Below are positions 42,891 to 48,704 of a stretch of 48,704 bases of DNA, piece after piece. The number at the start of each line of letters is the position of its first letter. Position 1 is the stretch's first letter. The DNA is taken from the NCBI GenBank assembly GCA_007693505.1, contig REDL01000062.1, forward strand, positions 1 through 48,704. Direction: 5' to 3'. The notes beneath the pieces are model-generated. The model searched no databases. It was not told the DNA's origin and saw only the letters and a program-made list of their open reading frames with translations. This stretch comes from Desulfovibrionales bacterium (lineage in GTDB: Bacteria; Desulfobacterota; Desulfovibrionia; Desulfovibrionales; Desulfonatronaceae). The position numbers were made by a program, and so were the translations under genes.

Positions 42891-44521
42891 TCAGCAAGCT
42901 TGCCCTGCTGCGCGGGTTCGGTTTGATCCGCTTGCTGGCCATGCTCCTGGCCGCGTTGCCGCTGCTGGCCCTGCCGATCCTTGGCCTGGCCTGGATCTGG
43001 ATGTCCGAACACCGATCCCTCTGGCTGGCCGCCATGGGTGGTTTTGCCGTGGCCGGTTACGGACTGCATCTGTTCGGGATCCAGTTGGAACGCTCCCGAA
43101 ACAGGGAACATTCCGGCGGCAAATCCAGGCAGGCGGAGCCCCATGCAACAACGGCTGACCCCAATTGGCCTCCCCGGGACGAGGCCTGCTGGGAAAAAGT
43201 GGAAAAACTGGCCCAGGGCATATCCTCCCAAGACTGGAAAGGTCTGGATGTCCAGCGCATCGCCCTGCTGGGCAGGGATACCCTGGATGTGGTGGCCGGC
43301 CACTACCACCCTGAGGCGGAAAAACCTCTGCTGGAGTTGACCATTCCCCACGCCCTGCTGATCATCGAACGGGCCGCCCGGGATCTGCGTCAAGATATCC
43401 TGAACACCATCCCCCTCAGCCATCAGTTGACCGTAGGGTTTCTGCTCCGGATCAATCGCTGGAAGGAAACGGCCCAGCAATACGAAAAGCTCTATCGCTT
43501 TGGCCGGGCCGTCTTTTCCCCGTATTCGGCCCTGTTCCATGAGGTGCGTCGCAAGCTGGGCAACAACATCGCCGGATACGGCCTGGAGAGCGTCAAGTCC
43601 TGGCTGCTGCGCGAGTATGTGCGCAAGGTGGGGTTTTACGCCATCGAACTCTACAGCGGCAAACTCCTGCTGTCTGAAGATAGTCCATTGAGCCGGACTA
43701 CCGTCGCCACCCGCAAGGACCTGATCAACCAGAGCGCCACCCAGGACAGTTTCCAGCACAGCTTTCAGGACGACTCCGGAGCAAAAGGGGTGTCGGACGC
43801 CCCAGAACCCCTGCGCATCCTGGTCGTGGGCCGGGCCAATGTGGGCAAGTCCAGCCTGATCAATGCCCTGTTCGGCAGACTCACTGTCGTTACCGACGCC
43901 CTGCCCGGGACCACCCGGGCCATGCGGGCCTATCGCCTGCAGCGCGATGGCCGGGATGAGGCCCTGATTCTGGATGCCCCAGGGTGTGACACAGACCTAC
44001 TGCCGGCCACGGTTTTGCGCCAGGCCGTGCTGGACGCGGACCTGATCCTCTGGGTCACGGCGGCCAACCGGGCCGATCGCCATGTAGAGCGGGAACAATT
44101 GGATCAAATCCGCTCCTGGTATGCCGAGCGTCCTGCCCGGCGCCTACCGCCCCTGGTTGTCGTGGTGTCGCACATTGACATGCTCCGGCCCATCAAGGAA
44201 TGGGATCCCCCCTACGACCTGAACGAACCCGATGGACCCAAGGCCGCGATCATCCGCGCGGCAACGGAGGCCGTGGCCCGGGATCTCAACGTCCCCCAGG
44301 ACCTGACCATCCCGGTTTGCCTGGCCCAGGATCGGCTGTACAACGTGGAAGACACCTTGGCCGCGGTCATCCTGGAACTCCAGGATGAAAGCGAAAAGGC
44401 GCGATTTTTGCGCTGCCTCGAGGCCCGAAAGAAAGAGGAGTCCTGGGGGAATGTGGTCCAGCAGCTCAAGGCCGCAGGGCGTCTGCTGGGAGACAGGGTG
44501 CTGGGGGCGATCAGGAAATAA
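42887..44521 (+). CDS. Membrane-anchored GTPase (Era/YcjX-like G domain)
   Basis: A 544-residue protein. Two N-terminal membrane helices (about 8-38 and 45-65) are followed by a roughly 240-residue helical region. The G domain starts near 308 with G1 GRANVGKSS. G2 shows LPGTTRAMRAY, G3 DAPGCD and G4 VVSHIDM. The GTPase motifs are complete, unlike the upstream partner, so the two may work as an unequal pair. It ends 9 bases from the convergent gene at 44530. No function is assigned beyond GTP binding at the membrane. Confidence 0.8.
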   Translation: MISKLALLRGFGLIRLLAMLLAALPLLALPILGLAWIWMSEHRSLWLAAMGGFAVAGYGLHLFGIQLERSRNREHSGGKSRQAEPHATTADPNWPPRDEACWEKVEKLAQGISSQDWKGLDVQRIALLGRDTLDVVAGHYHPEAEKPLLELTIPHALLIIERAARDLRQDILNTIPLSHQLTVGFLLRINRWKETAQQYEKLYRFGRAVFSPYSALFHEVRRKLGNNIAGYGLESVKSWLLREYVRKVGFYAIELYSGKLLLSEDSPLSRTTVATRKDLINQSATQDSFQHSFQDDSGAKGVSDAPEPLRILVVGRANVGKSSLINALFGRLTVVTDALPGTTRAMRAYRLQRDGRDEALILDAPGCDTDLLPATVLRQAVLDADLILWVTAANRADRHVEREQLDQIRSWYAERPARRLPPLVVVVSHIDMLRPIKEWDPPYDLNEPDGPKAAIIRAATEAVARDLNVPQDLTIPVCLAQDRLYNVEDTLAAVILELQDESEKARFLRCLEARKKEESWGNVVQQLKAAGRLLGDRVLGAIRK

Positions 44522-44529
44522 GCCGTGGT

Positions 44530-44892
44530 TCAGGAGGATGCCGACTCCAGAATCGAGGCGGCAACATCGACAAAGGCCTGGTGGGCCATGGCCGCCTGCT
44601 CCTGGTCCGCGAAGCGGAAACAGATCCGCTCATGACCGCTGCGGGCCATGTCTTCGTCCAGGGTCAGTTCAAGCTGGAAGGCCCACTCCTGGCCGCCGCC
44701 CAGCAAAGTGCCATTGGGAGATACAAGAGGACTGACCTGCAGGCAGGAAAGGCTTTCGCACTCGATGTTGCCGTAAAAGCGGTGGCCGTTGCCGACGAAA
44801 TGGACGGTTCTGCCGCGCACGTAGATCTCCTCCAGGCTGTGGAAGGCCAGCAGCATGGCGCAAAAATCGGTTGCCTTGGAAACCGGGTTCAC
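44530..44892 (-). CDS. Conserved hypothetical protein
   Basis: A 120-residue soluble protein, starting at GTG. It begins MNPVSKATDFCAMLLAFHSLEEI and is rich in beta strands (VHFVGNGHRFYGNIE, FQLELTLDED, ERICFRFADQEQA, each a separate strand), ending in a helix. No family was recognised. It lies 7 bases after the HD-domain gene on the same strand, so co-transcription is likely. An accessory or unknown cofactor role cannot be told from sequence. Confidence 0.55.
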   Translation of the reverse strand: MNPVSKATDFCAMLLAFHSLEEIYVRGRTVHFVGNGHRFYGNIECESLSCLQVSPLVSPNGTLLGGGQEWAFQLELTLDEDMARSGHERICFRFADQEQAAMAHQAFVDVAASILESASS

Positions 44893-44899
44893 GATGGGG

Positions 44900-45454
44900 T
44901 CACTTCAGGTTGACCTGGTCGGCGATGGTGGCAATGGAGGCCACGGCGTCGTTCAAAAAGTCATCCAAGCCTACCCCGATGGTCTCACACTCCCGGATGA
45001 TCTCTCGATTCACCGCCGCGGCAAAGGCCTTGTCCTTCATTTTTTTCTTCAGACTTTTGGCCCCCAGTCCCTCCAGCTTCGTGGGTCGGATCAGGGCCGC
45101 GGCGGAAACCAGGCCGGTGACCGTCTCGGCGCAGCGCAGGGCGCGGTCAAACGTGGTGGACGGCGCGGCGCCGTTGCGCTCGCCGTTATGGGCCTTGATG
45201 GCCGTCAGGGCCTCTTCGGGCAAATCACCGGCCAGCCATGCGGCCGCCCGCAATCCATGCTCTTCGGGCAAATCCTTGGTTTCATGAAAATCCAGGTCAT
45301 GCAGTAGCCCGGCCAGCCCCCAGACCTCCTCATCCTGCCCCAACCGCCTGGCCAGTCCTCGCATCACCGCCTCGGTTTCCAGGGCATGATGCAGCATATG
45401 CTGTTCCTGGCCCTTGCTTGAAAGCATTTCCCAGGCGTGTTCACGCTCTATCAT
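44900..45454 (-). CDS. HD-domain protein (putative phosphohydrolase)
   Basis: A 184-residue protein of the HDIG-type HD superfamily. The HD pair is LAGLLHDLDF, preceded by histidines (HMLHHALETE) and followed by AIKAHNGERNG, all expected metal ligands. Such proteins hydrolyse phosphate esters or nucleotides; the substrate is unknown. GGAGATAATC sets the start at 45454. The gene sits 22 bases after argB, and between argB and the hypothetical gene it may be part of one transcript. Confidence 0.82.
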   Translation of the reverse strand: MIEREHAWEMLSSKGQEQHMLHHALETEAVMRGLARRLGQDEEVWGLAGLLHDLDFHETKDLPEEHGLRAAAWLAGDLPEEALTAIKAHNGERNGAAPSTTFDRALRCAETVTGLVSAAALIRPTKLEGLGAKSLKKKMKDKAFAAAVNREIIRECETIGVGLDDFLNDAVASIATIADQVNLK

Positions 45455-45476
45455 GATTATCTCCATTGCTTCCGGT

Positions 45477-46355
45477 CTAAAAAATGATTTCCGTCCCGAT
45501 CCCGCCCTTGGTGAACATCTCCAGTAGGATGGAGTTCTCCAGGCGGCCGTCGATGATGTGCGCTTTTTCCACTCCGGCCTCCACGGCTTCCAGGCAGCAT
45601 TTGACCTTGGGAATCATCCCGCCGCGTAGCACCCCTTTTTCCAGGGCTTGCACGGCTTTGTGCCGGTTCATGGAGGAGATCAGATTGCCTTCGGTGTCCA
45701 GAACCCCGGCAACGTCCGTCAGCAGGATCAGCCGTTTGGCCTCCAAGGCCCCGGCCACGGCCCCGGCCACGGCATCGGCGTTGATGTTGTAGGTCTCACC
45801 ATCGTCGTCCACACCCACAGGGGCGATCACCGGGATGAATCCCTCCTTCTCCAGGGTACGGATCAGGCCGGTGCGGATGTCCGTGACCTCGCCGACCTTG
45901 CCCAGGTCAATGATTTCCGGCGGCATGTCCTTATGCGGGATGACCATCTCCATCTTCTGGGCGTTGATCATCCGCCCGTCCTTCCCGGAGAGGCCCACGG
46001 CCTTGCCGCCGTGCTGGTTGAGCAGGTTGACGATCTCCTTGTTCACCTTGCCGACCAGCACCATTTCCACCACGTCCATGGTCGCTTCGTCCGTGACCCG
46101 CAGCCCCTCCCGGAACTGGCAACAGATGCCCAGCTGATCCAGCATCTTGCCGATCTGGGGCCCGCCGCCGTGCACAATCACCGGATTGACCCCGATGTAA
46201 CGCAACAAGACGATGTTCAAGGCGAAGGCCCGCTTGAGCTGTTCGTCCTTCATGGCGTGTCCGCCATACTTGATGACCACGGTCTGCCCGAAAAAATCCC
46301 GAATGTATGGGAGCGCTTCAAGCAGGGTTTTGGCCTTGGCGACCTCATGTTGCAT
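45477..46355 (-). CDS. argB: Acetylglutamate kinase
   Basis: A 292-residue enzyme phosphorylating N-acetyl-L-glutamate in arginine synthesis. The amino-acid-kinase motifs are present: [10 protein letters not shown], the glycine loop [39 protein letters not shown] (read in parts), [15 protein letters not shown], and the C-terminal [22 protein letters not shown] region. Length and motifs are normal. GAGGCTTGCC precedes 46355; the frame runs 6 codons further. It follows hslU by 50 bases and may be co-transcribed with hslVU. Confidence 0.95.
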   Translation of the reverse strand: MQHEVAKAKTLLEALPYIRDFFGQTVVIKYGGHAMKDEQLKRAFALNIVLLRYIGVNPVIVHGGGPQIGKMLDQLGICCQFREGLRVTDEATMDVVEMVLVGKVNKEIVNLLNQHGGKAVGLSGKDGRMINAQKMEMVIPHKDMPPEIIDLGKVGEVTDIRTGLIRTLEKEGFIPVIAPVGVDDDGETYNINADAVAGAVAGALEAKRLILLTDVAGVLDTEGNLISSMNRHKAVQALEKGVLRGGMIPKVKCCLEAVEAGVEKAHIIDGRLENSILLEMFTKGGIGTEIIF

Positions 46356-46405
46356 GGCAAGCCTCGCTGGCAAAAGTATTATCCTGGTTCAATGACGATT
46401 CCATG

Positions 46406-47775
<1,370 letters not shown>

Positions 47776-47776
<1 letters not shown>

Positions 47777-48342
47777 CAGGTGCTTGTCTCCTTCTTCGCT
47801 TCGCTCTTACGCAAGGATTCGAGGGTCAGTTGATCGTTGGTGAACACGCAGAGTTCCGCGGCAATGTCCATGGACTTGCGCACGATGTCCTCGCAGTCCA
47901 AGGGAGTATTCCGGGACAGGGCTCTGGCCGCGGCCAGGGCGTAGCTTCCGCCGGAGCCGATGGCCGCCACGCCGTCATCGGGTTCGATCACGTCCCCGGT
48001 GCCGCTCAGCAGCAGGATGGACGACTCATCGGCCACCAGAAGCATGGCCTCCAGCCGCCGCAAGTACTTATCCAGCCGCCACTCCTTGGCCATTTCCACA
48101 CTGGCCCGCACCAGATTGCCGCCGAACTCCTCCAGCTTGGCTTCGAAGCGCTCAAACAGGGTCATGGCATCCGCCGTTGCTCCGGCAAACCCAACGATGA
48201 CCCGGTCCTTGTAGATTTTCCGCACCTTGCGAGCCCTGTGTTTCAAGGCCACGCTCTGGCCCATGGTCACCTGCCCGTCCCCGGCCATGGCCACTCCGTC
48301 CGCACCGCGAACGGCGAGGATGGTGGTTCCGTGTAACTGCAT
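47776..48342 (-). CDS. hslV: ATP-dependent protease peptidase subunit HslV
   Basis: A 188-residue N-terminal-threonine peptidase. The start [11 protein letters not shown] implies that a short five-residue propeptide is removed to expose Thr6 as the nucleophile. AGDGQVT, the KHRARKVRK strand, and [15 protein letters not shown] are typical. It heads the hslV-hslU-argB run on the minus strand. The C-terminal tail is longer than in E. coli (176 residues) by about a dozen residues. Confidence 0.96.
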
Positions 48343-48380
48343 TGTATGGCTCCGTTAAGGATAAAAAAGAAATTGCAATA

Positions 48381-48650
48381 TCAACGTGGAACAACGGTAC
48401 TCGTCACCCAGCGGGCTTCAATGGAGTCCACAGAGAGTTCAGCACCACATCCCCATTCAACAAAATATTTCCCATTGCGGATATTCATGAACCCATCAAG
48501 ATCGTGCAGGGGTTGAAACGCTTCCGGTTCAAGGTAGGGGCGAATATCGAACAGGCCTGTTCTTCCATCTCCAGAGACGATATATTTTGCGGAACGACCT
48601 GGGCTATTCTCATTGGTCCAGACCCCGAATTCGAAAAGGATGCTTTCCAT
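48381..48650 (-). CDS. DUF2442-type small protein
   Basis: An 89-residue protein. The core GLFDIRPYLEPEAFQPLHD, then FMNIRNGKYFVEWGCGAELSVDSI follows the DUF2442 pattern (F-D-x-x-P-Y-L, then W-x-x-G/x-E-L). The N-terminal 20 residues (MESILFEFGVWTNENS) do not resemble the family, and the start codon abuts a dispersed repeat (48650-48704), so the natural N-terminus may have been replaced. DUF2442 genes often travel with small partner genes of toxin-antitoxin type; none is seen here. Confidence 0.6.
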   Translation of the reverse strand: MESILFEFGVWTNENSPGRSAKYIVSGDGRTGLFDIRPYLEPEAFQPLHDLDGFMNIRNGKYFVEWGCGAELSVDSIEARWVTSTVVPR

Positions 48651-48704
48651 GAGGTCACTGCAAAAAGTCCCTTTTCCCGCGAAAACGTGTGATGTGATTT
48701 TGCT
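48650..48704. repeat. Second copy of the 1085-1217 repeat, cut by the window edge
   Basis: These 55 bases match 1085-1139 without a mismatch, starting TGAGGTCACTGCAAAAAGTC. The remainder lies beyond the window. It confirms that the element at 1085 is a dispersed repeat. Confidence 0.8.

Overview
The window looks like the chromosome of an anaerobic, motile, signal-rich bacterium of the Desulfovibrionales / Desulfobacterota type. The basis is family content: FdhE and MobA for molybdenum or tungsten formate dehydrogenase, an MCP with a C-terminal H-NOX domain (an architecture known from Desulfovibrio), a PabB-PabC fusion, HslUV, many histidine kinases, and a probable selenoprotein. A genus cannot be fixed from the sequence alone; Desulfonatronum-like is only a guess.

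Layout. 0-7 kb: a periplasmic PhnD-like binding protein, a secreted tandem rhodanese whose frame is crossed by one TGA followed by a convincing bacterial SECIS hairpin, a membrane histidine kinase and a hybrid kinase that has lost its C-terminal Hpt domain. 6.8-9.7 kb: a TPR protein, a PilZ protein and an EAL-HDOD protein, which form a c-di-GMP cluster. 9.7-12 kb: a metal-efflux permease with a SmtB-like repressor, surrounded by mobile repeats. 12.1-12.8 kb: VapBC. 12.8-31.4 kb: one long minus-strand signalling block. Read in the direction of transcription it runs nadD, a MASE3-PAS kinase, an NtrC-type regulator, then a spacer with three GTCAA-N6-TTGAC palindromes and a sigma-54 promoter, then a CheY-like receiver, an MCP, CheW, an H-NOX MCP, a soluble MCP-like protein with repeated ELF motifs, STAS, CheY, CheA, a hybrid kinase and PabBC. 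No CheR or CheB is present.

31.5-48.7 kb: proA, a PNPOx-like flavoprotein, a broken cheW, a PAS-MCP, a BrnT/BrnA pair whose antitoxin lacks a standard start codon, acs with an upstream LytTR regulator that has a dead receiver domain, mobA, fdhE, two overlapping GTPase genes, an HD protein, argB, hslU, hslV and a DUF2442 gene.

Families of small repeats with terminal inverted repeats (GTAACTACTCAGCA type, and an ACTGCA-AAAGTC type) sit in the spacers at 0-1.5, 6.6 and 11-11.5 kb and at the right edge. Other intergenic-type repeats are embedded in frame inside the hybrid kinase at 4434-6542.

The most notable items are the probable selenocysteine rhodanese coupled to a two-component system, and the kinase / NtrC / sigma-54 / chemosensory block with its H-NOX receptor, which carries a distal tyrosine suggestive of O2 sensing.
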